A stretch of 64,000 bases of DNA from Rhizobium rhizogenes NBRC 13257 (GCF_000696095.1 NZ_BAYX01000026.1:1-64000), one strand, 5' to 3'. Positions 50,002 through 59,188 are shown, counted from the stretch's first letter. The notes: generated by a model from the sequence alone, not told the origin. Program-made: numbers and translations.

Positions 50002-51840
50002 CTATGCCGGAGAGAGCTGGCGCGCAGCAGTCTCGGTCACAGGTGCCTCGATGAGATGGCAGGCCGCGAAGTTTGCGCTGCCGCGCACCGTCAGGCTGGG
50101 GTGCAAAGCTCCGCATTTTTCCATCGCACGAGGACAACGAGATTTGAAGGTGCAACCTGCTGGGATATTGATCGGGCTTGGCGGCTCGCCCTCGAGCAAG
50201 CAGTCTTCAGGCTGATACCGTCGCTCTTCAAGGGTGGGCATCGCACTGAGAAGAGCCATCGTGTAGGGATGACCGGGATCGAAGAACAGCCGCTCGTTAT
50301 CGGCAAGCTCGAACAGCTCGCCGAGATACATGACCGCCACGCGGTTGCACACCTTCCGGACCATCGCCAGATCGTGGGAGATGTAGATGTAGGTCAGATT
50401 GTACTCGCGCTGCAGCCTTTGAAAGAGATCTAGCAGCTTGAACTGCTCAGTTTGATCCAGCGCCGAAAGGGTCTCGTCCATGATCAGGATTTCCGGCTCG
50501 AGCACGAGCGCACGGGCAACGTTGATACGTTGTCGTTGCCCCGCGCTGAGGCCGAGCGGCAGTTCTCCATAGAGGTCGGCCGGCAGCCCTACCTCACTCA
50601 TGACTTTCAAAACACGCTCTCGAATTTTTGCTGCATCGCGCCATCCATGTGTGCGGAGAGGATTAGCAAGCATCTTGCCGATCGAGGTTCGAGGCGGAAG
50701 TGAGCCAAATGGATCTTGAAGGACCATCTGCAGCTTGTTCCGGAAGGAGAGAAGAGTCTTTCCCTTCAGCGCGCCGATATCTGTATCGCCGTGCAGCACC
50801 TGCCCCCCACTTGGCATTTCCAGCCGTGACAGGAGCCGCATGAGTGTGGACTTGCCGCAACCCGACTCGCCTACGATCGCAAAACTGTCGCCGCGTCTGA
50901 TATCGAACGAGACGTTGCGCACAGCGCGAACCAAGTTGACGCCGCCGAAGCTGTTCTTCTTCTTAACCTTGTAGGTCTGCGACACATCGCGAAGGCTAAG
51001 CACGACTTCCTGCAGCTCACCGGGCGTCGTCGCCACGGCGCCGTCGACCCAGATTTTCGGGGTCTGCCCAACGAGCTCCTTCGTGTACGGATAAATCGGA
51101 TGACTGATCAGCTTCTCGGTGGTCTGTTCCTCTACGATCCGGCCCGCTTCCATCACCAGAATGCGCGAACACGCCTCCCGTGCCACCGGCAGGGACGAAG
51201 AGACGAACAATACAGCCGTGTTGAAGCTGTCGGTCAATTCCTTCATCAGCCGGATGACCTGGGCGGCCACAGTGACATCGAGCGGCTGCGTGACATTGTC
51301 CGCGACGAGCAGCGCCGGATTGGTGATCAGCGCATCGACGATCAGAGCCCGCTGCATCATGCCGCCGGAAAATTGCGACGGATAGTCGTGGAAACGACTG
51401 CGTGCGGAAGGAATCCGGACCGCTTCCAACAGCTCGATCACCCGCTTTTCGGCATCCGCCCTTGATGTACCTGGAATAACGGCCCGCATCTTTTCAACGA
51501 TTTGAGCCCCGACCGGAAGTGTAGGATCGAGAGCTCCCATCGGATCAGCCCCGACATAGGATACCCGACGCCGCAGGACGCGCATCTCGCCCTCGTTCAT
51601 GGCATAGATATCGCGGCCCTCGATCAGGACCTCGCCCGAGGTTCGTATCAGAGGCGCTTCCAGCCAGTTCACCACTGCTTTCGAGAGGACGGTCTTGCCC
51701 GCCCCGCTCGCTCCGACGATGCCAACAATCTCGCGAGGCGCAAGCGATAGGGAAACATTGTTCAGAATGATCCGTGGTGCGCTGGCTCGCCCCACCGCGA
51801 CGGTCAGATTTTTGAGTTCCAACAGGGACGACGTCGTCAT
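50002..51840 (-). CDS. Fused Dpp/Opp-type double ATPase with a degenerate first domain
   Basis: 612 residues from ATG 51840, overlapping the permease stop by four bases. It is a DppD-DppF fusion. Domain 1 has Walker A GASGAGKT (43-50) and signature FSGGMMQR, but the Q-loop Gln is Ala98 (YVGADPMGALDP), the catalytic Glu is Asn182 (LLVADNVTQPLD) and the switch His is Ser215 (LFVSSSLP). Domain 2 is intact: GESGCGKS, MVLQDPFGS, LSAGQRQR, LIMDETLSALD, YISHDLAMV, with the Cys-containing tail GCTFKSRCPRAMEKC. One composite ATP site should therefore be hydrolytically dead, an asymmetry rare in Opp-type importers. Confidence 0.92.
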   Translation of the reverse strand: MTTSSLLELKNLTVAVGRASAPRIILNNVSLSLAPREIVGIVGASGAGKTVLSKAVVNWLEAPLIRTSGEVLIEGRDIYAMNEGEMRVLRRRVSYVGADPMGALDPTLPVGAQIVEKMRAVIPGTSRADAEKRVIELLEAVRIPSARSRFHDYPSQFSGGMMQRALIVDALITNPALLVADNVTQPLDVTVAAQVIRLMKELTDSFNTAVLFVSSSLPVAREACSRILVMEAGRIVEEQTTEKLISHPIYPYTKELVGQTPKIWVDGAVATTPGELQEVVLSLRDVSQTYKVKKKNSFGGVNLVRAVRNVSFDIRRGDSFAIVGESGCGKSTLMRLLSRLEMPSGGQVLHGDTDIGALKGKTLLSFRNKLQMVLQDPFGSLPPRTSIGKMLANPLRTHGWRDAAKIRERVLKVMSEVGLPADLYGELPLGLSAGQRQRINVARALVLEPEILIMDETLSALDQTEQFKLLDLFQRLQREYNLTYIYISHDLAMVRKVCNRVAVMYLGELFELADNERLFFDPGHPYTMALLSAMPTLEERRYQPEDCLLEGEPPSPINIPAGCTFKSRCPRAMEKCGALHPSLTVRGSANFAACHLIEAPVTETAARQLSPA

Positions 51841-52754
51841 TCCGCACCTCCATGAATGTTGTTGCGCGCGCGTTCGAGCGAAGCACCAACGAGGTTGATG
51901 CTGGTCAATGTCAGGCCCAGAAAAATCCCGGGCATCGTAGCGATCCACCAGGCGTTCAAGAGATACTTGCGGCCGTCGGCTATGATGTTGCCGAAGGTGG
52001 GTGTCGGCGGTTGGACGCCGAGTCCGAGGAAGCCAAGGACTGACTCAAAGATCATCATTCGCGCAATATCGAGCACGGATGTGAAAAGAACCGGCGGCAG
52101 GAGCAAGGGAGCGAGCAGAGAGAGGATGATGCGGACGTCTGTCGAACCACTCAGCTTCGCTGCCCGCACGTACTCCCGCTGGCGCTCCGTCATAACGATG
52201 CTGCGCATGATGCGGGCGTAGGTCGGCCAGCTCGATACGCCCAGAACGAGGATGATGGCTGGAATCGTCGGTCGGGAAACCCCGAGCACCGCAATTGCGA
52301 GGATGATCATGGGAATCGACAATTGTGCGTCTGTCAGACGCATGATGACGGTATCCGTCCGTCCGCCGAAATAGCCTGCGATTGTTCCAAGAGCACAGCC
52401 GATAAGCAGCGTCACGGCGACTGAGCTTACACCGATCAGGAAGGAGTACCGTAGGCCGACCAGCGACCGGACGAGCATGTCGCGACCGATCTGGTCGGTA
52501 CCCAGCGGATGGATCCAGCTCCACTTGTCGCCGATGAACAGCGGGCCGAACAGACGTGCTTTCACGTCCATCTTCGTAGGATCGATACCACTCAGCTCCG
52601 GATAGGTCGCTGTTGCGACTGCAAGGAGGATGAATATTATCAGCCCGATCTTGAAACCGGGTGTCGCCGTCGCACGGCGGATGATGCGGCTCGCGACCGA
52701 ACGCGACACTGCTTTTTGGGGAACGGGGGTGCTGGTTGAAGTCATGACGGCCAT
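51837..52754 (-). CDS. Dpp/Opp-type ABC permease (DppC-like)
   Basis: 305 residues. A Ser/Thr-rich cytoplasmic lead is followed by six membrane segments and the DppC signature HPLGTDQIGRDMLVRSLVGL. The EAA-like loop is TERQREYVRAAKLSGSTDVR, and FESVLGFLGLGVQPPTPTFG is the usual DppC C-terminal block. It overlaps the ATPase gene by four bases. Confidence 0.93.
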   Translation of the reverse strand: MAVMTSTSTPVPQKAVSRSVASRIIRRATATPGFKIGLIIFILLAVATATYPELSGIDPTKMDVKARLFGPLFIGDKWSWIHPLGTDQIGRDMLVRSLVGLRYSFLIGVSSVAVTLLIGCALGTIAGYFGGRTDTVIMRLTDAQLSIPMIILAIAVLGVSRPTIPAIILVLGVSSWPTYARIMRSIVMTERQREYVRAAKLSGSTDVRIILSLLAPLLLPPVLFTSVLDIARMMIFESVLGFLGLGVQPPTPTFGNIIADGRKYLLNAWWIATMPGIFLGLTLTSINLVGASLERARNNIHGGAE

Positions 52755-53734
52755 CAGTATTCGAGCCTCGGGTCGATGAGGGTTGCAACGAGATCAACTG
52801 CGATGTTGATCAGCACGAAGATCGCGCTGGTGACGATTGCAATGCCCTGAATGAGTGGAAAATCGCGCTGCAGCACCGCGTTGATGGTCAACAGGCCAAG
52901 ACCTGGGTAGTCGAAGATGTACTCGACGATGATGACTCCGCCGAGGAGACCGGAGAACTGGACGCCAAGCAGGTTGAGCAGGGGTACAGAGGCGTTGCGA
53001 AGCACATGGTTGGCGATGATCCGTGTTCTGCTCAAGCCCCGGACACGGCCGACCAAAGCATAAGATTCCATCATCTGCGTTGACACTGAGGTCGCCAGCG
53101 TCCGGATCAGGACCGGAGACAATTCCACAGCGAGTACGATGGCCGGCAGGATCGTGTAGCTGAAACCACCATAGCCGATTGCCGGCAGCCAGCCGAGTTT
53201 CACCGAGAGCAACAGCGCCAGGACGATACCCAGCCAGAAGTTTGGCAGGGAGATAAATATCGAGGAGATGTAAAACGCCAGTTTGTCAGGCCAACGTCCA
53301 ATCGCAAGGCCACCCGCGATACCGATGATCGACGAGAAAACGAGGGCAATGACCAGGGTGACGGCGGCCAACTGGAGCGTCATTGGAAGTGCGTCGACGA
53401 TGAGATCGAGTACCTTTGCGCGTTCGCCACGCGTCGTGTCGTTAAAGGACGAGCCGCCCGTCGCTGCGCCATTCGCTGGGCGCACGAAAGACTGACCGAG
53501 ATCGCCCCGGACCACACCACCCATATAGCGTCCGAACTGTACGATGATCGGGTCGCGTAGACCCATGTCCTTGGCGATCTTTTCGATCAACTCTTCGGGT
53601 GCCATGCCACCCGCCATCAGACGCACAGGATCGCCCGGAACGACACGCAGCAGGGTGAAGATCAGCAATGAAACGACGAAGATGATACCAACGCCCTGGA
53701 TCAGCCGCCGCACTAGAAAACTCAACGCGAACAT
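52754..53734 (-). CDS. Dpp/Opp-type ABC permease (DppB-like)
   Basis: 326 residues from ATG 53734 (a longer frame reaches into the hairpin and is rejected). It begins MFALSFLVRRLIQGVGIIFV and has the DppB block FTLLRVVPGDPVRLMAGGMA. The loop between helices 1 and 2 is long (about residues 40-110), as is usual, and the EAA-like region is MESYALVGRVRGLSRTRIIA. It overlaps the DppC gene by one base. Confidence 0.93.
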   Translation of the reverse strand: MFALSFLVRRLIQGVGIIFVVSLLIFTLLRVVPGDPVRLMAGGMAPEELIEKIAKDMGLRDPIIVQFGRYMGGVVRGDLGQSFVRPANGAATGGSSFNDTTRGERAKVLDLIVDALPMTLQLAAVTLVIALVFSSIIGIAGGLAIGRWPDKLAFYISSIFISLPNFWLGIVLALLLSVKLGWLPAIGYGGFSYTILPAIVLAVELSPVLIRTLATSVSTQMMESYALVGRVRGLSRTRIIANHVLRNASVPLLNLLGVQFSGLLGGVIIVEYIFDYPGLGLLTINAVLQRDFPLIQGIAIVTSAIFVLINIAVDLVATLIDPRLEY

Positions 53735-53765
53735 CAATCCGCTCCACTTCAAAAGTCGGGGAAGG

Positions 53766-53790
53766 CCGCACGCCACCTGGCGGCGTGCGG
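53766..53790 (-). promoter_or_regulatory. Intercistronic hairpin after the binding-protein gene
   Basis: CCGCACGCC (53766-53774) pairs perfectly with GGCGTGCGG (53782-53790) around a 7-base loop, eight bases past the binding-protein stop. Confidence 0.6.
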
Positions 53791-53798
53791 TTGTCGGG

Positions 53799-55379
53799 TC
53801 AGGCGGTCTGCGACGCGTCGATCGAGCCATCCGGATAGATGTAAATGCCCTCGAATTCCTTCTGCATGGCGTGGATCATGACGGAGGTGAAGAGCGAGAG
53901 GGCCGGCATCTTTGAGGCGATGAGCGGCATCGTCTCTGTCTGCAGGATCTTCTTGCGCTCTTCGAGCGTTGGGGCACTGCGCTCCTTGTCGAGGCTGGCA
54001 TCAATCTCTTTGTCCTCGATGCCGCAGATACGGTGCGAGGTCGAGTAGAAGTGTGTGCGAAGGATCAGATCCGGCTCTGGCGAACCGGTCGACCAACCAC
54101 AATCGACCATGTGGCCAGGGCCGCCGCCCGGACGATGGTACAACTGCTCGTTCCAGGCTGCGGGCTCTAGCACGGTCAGGCTGACGTTAAAGCCCTGATC
54201 GTTGAGCATCTGGGTGATGACTTCACCGTATTCCTTGGTCTTCGGGTAGAAGCCGACCGAGGTTATATACTCGAGCGGCGGCAATCCCTGGCCCTTGGGG
54301 AAGCCGGCTTCCGCCAGCAGTGCCTGGCACTTGTCTGGATCGAACTTCGGATAATTGTCGAGATCTTCGTAGCCGAACTTGACCGGCGAGACAAAATTGG
54401 ATGACGCGTGGCCAGCGGCGCCGAGAAGTTCAAGCACCTGATCACGGTCGATCGCGTGGCAGGCAGCAAGACGTAGGCGGGGATCGTTGAAGGGCGCTTT
54501 GGAGCAACGAAACCAGAGATACTTGTTTTCGACCGAAACGACCGTATTGACATGGATATTGGGCTTATCCTTGATTGAATCGACCTGCTCGGGCTCGAGA
54601 CGCTCGACGATCGATGCTTCACCGTTCATCAGCGACAGCATGCGGGTGGTGGAATCGCCGGTGAAGGTGAAGTTGATGCCAGGAATTGCTGGCTTGCCTT
54701 TGAAGTAGGTATCAGACGCTAGCATGACTGTCGTATTGCCGCGCTGTTCGACGAACTTGAACGGGCCGGTACCGTTCAGGCGCTGGGACAGAACGCCGCC
54801 GGAACCGCCTGCGATGTCCTTGGCGGACATAATCGGCAGGAATGCCGCGAGGAAGATGAAGAGATGGGCCGGATATCCACCCTTCGTTGTATCGACAATG
54901 ACCGTATAATCGTCCGGCGTTGTGATCTCCAGTGTCTCGGTCGGACCAGGATACCATTGCGCTGGGCGATCCGCTCTGGAGCCGTACTCGAATGTCGCCT
55001 TGACGTCTTCTGCCTTGAATGGTTTGCCGTCATGGAAGATGATGCCCTGCCGGAGCTTGATCTGCAGCTTGTGCGGATCGAGAAGCTTGATCTCTGTGGC
55101 AAGCTCGTAGTTTGTTGCGCCCGGATCTTCGAGCTTCATCGGCGTCCGTGTCAGGAAGCCCATGACATAGCCCTCAATGTTCTTCTGCGACAAGGTCGTA
55201 TGGGCCGTCGGATCCCAGTTGCCTGTGATGTTTTCAGCCGACAGGAAGGTCATCGTCTTCCTGGTCGCCGCGTAGGCTGACGAGATGAAGAAGTCCGGAT
55301 TGATCTGTGTAAACCCGGCAACGGCCGCAGCGCCCGCGGCTCCCTGCAGAAAGCGGCGACGATTGATTTCTGAACACAT
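53799..55379 (-). CDS. Solute-binding protein family 5 (Tat-exported)
   Basis: 526 residues from ATG 55379, with AAGGGGAA upstream, so that the protein opens with a twin-arginine signal (MCSEINRRRFLQGAAGAAAV). Family 5 blocks: YVMGFLTRTPMKLEDPGATN, LQIKLRQGIIFHDGKPFKAE, DVKATFEYGSRADRPAQWYP and PRLRLAACHAIDRDQVLELL. It is the first gene of the nine-gene operon ending at 45180. The ligand is unknown; the operon's carbamoylase and kinases argue against a simple peptide. Confidence 0.93.
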   Translation of the reverse strand: MCSEINRRRFLQGAAGAAAVAGFTQINPDFFISSAYAATRKTMTFLSAENITGNWDPTAHTTLSQKNIEGYVMGFLTRTPMKLEDPGATNYELATEIKLLDPHKLQIKLRQGIIFHDGKPFKAEDVKATFEYGSRADRPAQWYPGPTETLEITTPDDYTVIVDTTKGGYPAHLFIFLAAFLPIMSAKDIAGGSGGVLSQRLNGTGPFKFVEQRGNTTVMLASDTYFKGKPAIPGINFTFTGDSTTRMLSLMNGEASIVERLEPEQVDSIKDKPNIHVNTVVSVENKYLWFRCSKAPFNDPRLRLAACHAIDRDQVLELLGAAGHASSNFVSPVKFGYEDLDNYPKFDPDKCQALLAEAGFPKGQGLPPLEYITSVGFYPKTKEYGEVITQMLNDQGFNVSLTVLEPAAWNEQLYHRPGGGPGHMVDCGWSTGSPEPDLILRTHFYSTSHRICGIEDKEIDASLDKERSAPTLEERKKILQTETMPLIASKMPALSLFTSVMIHAMQKEFEGIYIYPDGSIDASQTA

Positions 55380-55403
55380 GAAGTTCCCCTTCTTATAATT
55401 CAC

Positions 55404-55430
55404 AAAACCGTCAAAACGGTCAAAACGGTC
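55404..55430. repeat. Three tandem 9-bp repeats upstream of the binding-protein gene
   Basis: AAAACCGTC (55404-55412), AAAACGGTC (55413-55421) and AAAACGGTC (55422-55430) stand head to tail 25 bases upstream of the operon's first start codon. DeoR-family proteins often bind direct repeats near promoters, so this is a candidate operator for the regulator at 49.2-49.9 kb. Confidence 0.5.
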
Positions 55431-56108
55431 ACAAGCAAACGTCGTGCCAGTTACAATTTCGCTGGTTTACAGTGAACTTTGTCCACAAAGATCTGTGGTT
55501 TCTGACCTGTTTGTGGCTTTCTGTCTAAGTTTTCGGCATAGACTGGATGCTTTAGCGCCAGGAGGACTTGCGGGGGCAATGCATCCGCGCGGATCCGGGC
55601 TCAGTGACCCATCATGAAACTCATCCCCTCACCTACCTGCAGCGTCCCCTTCCCGACAAAATGCTTGTCATCGTCGAACCGCCTTGCTCCGTCTCCGGCA
55701 GAAGGCTTGCTGTTGTGACGTATCGCTCGTTTCAGAGGCCGTCGAGGGAGTGCCACCGAAATCGCTGAGATCGTGGGGTTGTTGCTGTCCCCGATGTTTC
55801 CCGTTCAGAAGGGAGATCGATTACTTGGCGCAACACTTTTGTCTCTCGATGCGGTCGACAATGAAAATGAACCGCAGCTCGCTCTTGCCCTGTGACGCAA
55901 TGAGCCCGGACGCATACGTCCTGCCAACCGGAAAACCCGTCAGTCAAAGACTGCCGCCGATCGTTTCGCTATGCGTCCGGGTCGACGTAAAGCATCCACA
56001 ATTGATCTTTGCTTCACGGAGGCGCCAATTCCTGACACATTTGTGCGAAGGCGGTTCACGCCATCGTGGAAATCGCTTCGTGGATTGACCAGCATGGAGG
56101 AATGCAAC
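55431..56108. other. Long intergenic region without a supported gene
   Basis: About 680 bases without an ORF that shows family character. A short inverted repeat, CCACA (55483-55487) with TGTGG (55494-55498), lies upstream of the repeats described at 55404 and may be part of the operon's promoter region. Frames of 66 and 134 codons exist but read as random Arg/Ser/Cys-rich text. Confidence 0.5.
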
Positions 56109-56405
56109 ATGCGCGCGCCGGCAGGTTCCGTTACAGGGCTTTGCTCTGCCTCTGCAACCATGTTCGCAGTGGGGATGGCGTTCCTGGGGTACTGGGGTGT
56201 TTATGAGCCCGGCCACTGGCGCGGCTCCGATTTTGTCGTCGTGATTTTGGCGCTCGTCGGATTTGCGGCGCTTGGCTCGGTACCCTGGATTGTGACGACC
56301 CCTGTTGCAGAAGAAGGCGAAGAGAAGGTCGTAGCCGCCAGGCGAGCATTGGCGGTGGGAGTAGCCTTGATCTGGCTGTCCGTTCTCATCGCAGTATTTG
56401 CCTAG
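56109..56405 (+). CDS. Small membrane protein (98 aa)
   Basis: ATG 56109 with GGAGG eight bases upstream. Three hydrophobic segments are visible: residues about 8-30 (GLCSASATMFAVGMAFLGYW), 40-63 (SDFVVVILALVGFAALGSVP) and 78-98 (ARRALAVGVALIWLSVLIAV). A charged loop separates the last two. No family is recognised; the ribosome binding site and topology support a real gene. Confidence 0.6.
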   Translation: MRAPAGSVTGLCSASATMFAVGMAFLGYWGVYEPGHWRGSDFVVVILALVGFAALGSVPWIVTTPVAEEGEEKVVAARRALAVGVALIWLSVLIAVFA

Positions 56406-56596
56406 CCTCGTCCCGGTATTGGTTAGGGTGACCAAGGTTCATAGGGCATCCATCGAGTTGACAGCTTTAGTGGCGTCATATCCGCGGCACGTCTGACCTG
56501 CCATGGAACTTTCATCCACCAGCGAGTAAAGCCCCCGGTTCTGATGAACCGCCCCAAGTTTCTGGACCAGCGGATGGTAGAGTTTTCCGGCCTATC

Positions 56597-57476
56597 TCAG
56601 AGAAGCGGGCTGGCGGCGCTTCCCGCATTCATCAGTGAGATCGGTACCTTGTTGCCGATCGCACCATGTGGCCGAAACTCATACAAGTCTCCACGCCAAT
56701 CCTCCATCTTCAAGCGCGCGTCGTCAAGGCTCATGAACCAGTGAGCGTTCAGGCACTCAGCCCGGAACTTGCCGTTGAAACTCTCGATGTAGCTGTTGTC
56801 CGTCGGCTTGCCTGGGCGCGAGAAGTCGAGCACGACACCCTTGTGGTAGGCCCACAGATCAAGATCGCGAGACACGAACTCAGTCCCCTGATCGACACGG
56901 ATCGTCTTCGGATAGCCAACCTGGCGGCACACCCGTTCGAGCGTCTGCACCACGTCTTCGCCGCGATAGCTGTGACGCGGATCAAGCACCGGCACATACC
57001 TCGAGAAGGTGTCGACCACCGTGAGCACCCGCAGCTTCTTACCGGTCGCGAGCTCGTCGTGAACGAAGTCCATCGCCCAGACATCATTCACTCCGACAGC
57101 CATTTGCCGATCTTCCCGAAGCTTTGCCTTCACCCGCCGCTTGGGGGTCTTGTTGCGCAACTGCAGACCCAAGTCTCTGTAAATTTGGTAGGTTCGCTTG
57201 ATGTTGGTGCCCCAACCTTCGCGTTCCAACAATACGTGCACGCGACGCCTCTCGGTGATTGCTAGGCAATCACCTGACGGCCAGGGGATAGCCGTAACGC
57301 ACACGGGTCTCACAGATCTCACGAATTTGACGTTCAAGACCGGCCTGATCGGCACGGCGAGAGGTGTAGTGGTAGGTCGAACGATCGAAGTTCAGCGCAC
57401 CACAGGCGCGCCGGATCGAGATCGCCCAATCACGGCACATGCCTTTCACCACCTCTCGCTTGCGAGCAGGCCCTAA
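56597..57476 (-). pseudogene. IS3 transposase orfB, broken by a 38-bp insert
   Basis: The first part (MVKGMCRDWAISIRRACGAL to ICETRVRYGY) and the second (RRVHVLLEREGW onward, with the DDE blocks VWAMDFVHDELATGKKLRVL, RVDQGTEFVSRDL and DNSYIESFNGKFRAEC) lie in different frames. Canonical RYGYRRVHV is split by about 38 extra bases (57250-57287) that include a perfect 9-bp inverted repeat. Catalytic residues are otherwise intact. Confidence 0.8.
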
Positions 57477-57739
57477 AGCTTTCGCCGAATAACATCCTGC
57501 AACATCTCACGGTCCAACGTCAGGTCCGCAACGATCCTCTTCAGTCGAGCGTTCTCGTCCTCGAGTTGCTTCAGCTTCTTCATCTCCGGCGGCAACATGC
57601 CCGCATATTTTTTCTTCCAGTTGAAATAGGTCGCCTGGCTAATTCCCGCCTTGCGGCAAATCTCCGCCACCGGCACACCTTCATCACCCTGCTTCAAAAT
57701 GAACGCCTTCTGTGCGTCCGAAAACTGTGATGCCTTTAT
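57473..57739 (-). CDS. IS3 transposase orfA (helix-turn-helix subunit)
   Basis: The frame contains ASQFSDAQKAFILKQGDEGV, AEICRKAGISQATYFNWKKK and the leucine-zipper-like LKQLEDENARLKRIVADLTL, as in IS3 OrfA. The family's initiator Met position (57739) is ATA here, so translation may need another start such as TTG 57697 or be lost. The end has RRKL followed by a slippery-type sequence before the -1 frame of orfB. Confidence 0.75.
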   Translation of the reverse strand: MKASQFSDAQKAFILKQGDEGVPVAEICRKAGISQATYFNWKKKYAGMLPPEMKKLKQLEDENARLKRIVADLTLDREMLQDVIRRKL

Positions 57740-57935
57740 CGTCTTCCGTTCCTTTCCCAGCCAGGAAAAATCACCGGAAAACTCTAACCAAAACTGGTCC
57801 AGTTTGAAGGGTTCAGATCACGAGCATTGCGGTAAATCGGTTTTGGCGACGCAATGGCACATAAAATCAAAATTGCTATTTTCGCGGCGACAAAATTAAC
57901 TCGGTCCCGGAAATGAAACCAATAAGGGGACCACA

Positions 57936-59168
57936 ATGAGTATGAAACTTTCATTGATCGGCGCAGGCACCGCGATTGCCTTGTTGCTTTCGAGCGAGGC
58001 TTTTGCACAGACGGCCGAGGTCATGCACTACTGGACGAGTGGCAGCGAAGCAGCGGCGATCAAGGTCATTGCCGACGACGTCACAAAGAAGGGCGGAACC
58101 TGGAAGGACAGCCCAGTCACGGGCTATGAAGCCGCCCGCGCCGCTGTTCTCAGCCGCCTTGCTGGCGGCGACGCACCGACCTCGATGGTCGTGGACCTTG
58201 GCGAGATCAAGCCGCTGGTGGAACAGGGTATTCTTGCGCCGATCGATGACATCGCCTCCACCAAGGGCTGGCAGACATTCTTGCCCAAGCTCGTGGTCGA
58301 TAAGGCGAGCGTCGACGGTCACCTCTATGCCGTTCCGATCGATATCGGCACCGCCAACTGGATGTGGTACTCGACCAAGGTGCTGAGCGATGTCGGCGTC
58401 AAGCCGCCGGCAACCTGGGACGAGTTCTTTGCCGCGGCGGACAAGATCAAGGCCAAGGGCTATGTTCCACTCGCTTTCGGCGGCCAGGCTTGGCAGGAGG
58501 CGCTCGTCTTCCGGTCAATCATGATCGCAACCGGCGGCAACAAGTTTTACACGGACGTCTACACCAAGCACGACGTTGATGTCGCCGGTGGCCCGCTCAT
58601 GGTGAAGTCTTTCGAGACCTTCGGCAAGCTGCGCGGCTACGTCGACGACGGCAACACCAACCGTAACTGGAACGATGCCACCAATATGGTTATTACCGGC
58701 AAGGCCGCGATGCAGATCATGGGCGACTGGGCCAAGGGCGAATTCCAGGCTGCCCACATGACGCCCGGTAAGGAATATGGCTGCGAGCTGGCGCCGGGCA
58801 CGAACGGTGTGTTGAACATCGTCTCCGATACCTTCGTCTTCCCGGTTGGCGACAAGCCTGAACAGATCGCGGCCCGCAAGCTGCTGGTCGACGTGATGAT
58901 CGCACCCGAAACCCAGCTTGCTTTCAACGCAGTTAAGGGCGCGCTGCCGCCCCGCATCGACGTGAACCTCGCCAACGCCGACATGTGCACGCAGAAGGCT
59001 GCGGGGCTGCTCAAAGACCCGAACGCACTCGCTCCGAACGCTGAATTATCCTTCACCAGTGAAACAGTCGGTGCCATCAAGGATCTCGTAACCCAATTCT
59101 GGAGCAACCCGTCGATGACGCCTGCCGATGCCGCCAAGCAATATGCCGACATCGTTGCACGAAACTAA
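57936..59168 (+). CDS. Sugar-binding protein of a CUT1 ABC transporter (glucose/glucoside type)
   Basis: 410 residues with a Sec signal (SLIGAGTAIALLLSSEAFAQ) and AAGGGGA upstream of the start. Text such as VMHYWTSGSEAAAIKVIADD, GGDAPTSMVVDLGEIKPLVE, LYAVPIDIGTANWMWYSTKV and MGDWAKGEFQAAHMTPGKEY is close to the glucose/mannose and beta-glucoside binding group. With the GH3 enzyme further downstream, a beta-glucoside ligand is plausible. The nearest upstream element is an IS3 copy; no regulator is encoded beside it. Confidence 0.92.
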   Translation: MSMKLSLIGAGTAIALLLSSEAFAQTAEVMHYWTSGSEAAAIKVIADDVTKKGGTWKDSPVTGYEAARAAVLSRLAGGDAPTSMVVDLGEIKPLVEQGILAPIDDIASTKGWQTFLPKLVVDKASVDGHLYAVPIDIGTANWMWYSTKVLSDVGVKPPATWDEFFAAADKIKAKGYVPLAFGGQAWQEALVFRSIMIATGGNKFYTDVYTKHDVDVAGGPLMVKSFETFGKLRGYVDDGNTNRNWNDATNMVITGKAAMQIMGDWAKGEFQAAHMTPGKEYGCELAPGTNGVLNIVSDTFVFPVGDKPEQIAARKLLVDVMIAPETQLAFNAVKGALPPRIDVNLANADMCTQKAAGLLKDPNALAPNAELSFTSETVGAIKDLVTQFWSNPSMTPADAAKQYADIVARN

Positions 59169-59188
59169 GTCCTGCCGTCAGGTGTTTG

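Larger units (their letters stand above)
56545..57815 (-). mobile_element. IS3-family insertion sequence, frame-broken
   Basis: The ends carry related inverted repeats: TGAACC at 56545-56550 and its complement at 57810-57815, with GGACCAG and TAGAGTTTTCCGG shared further in on both sides. The 1271-bp size fits IS3. orfA and orfB are on the minus strand, but orfB is interrupted. No target-site duplication is evident. The element lies 120 bases upstream of the sugar-transporter operon at 57.9 kb and may have displaced its promoter or regulator. Confidence 0.85.

Noticed and set aside
55684..56088. 134-codon plus frame in the long intergenic region
   Set aside because: Arg/Cys/Ser-rich text, no ribosome binding site and no recognisable domain.
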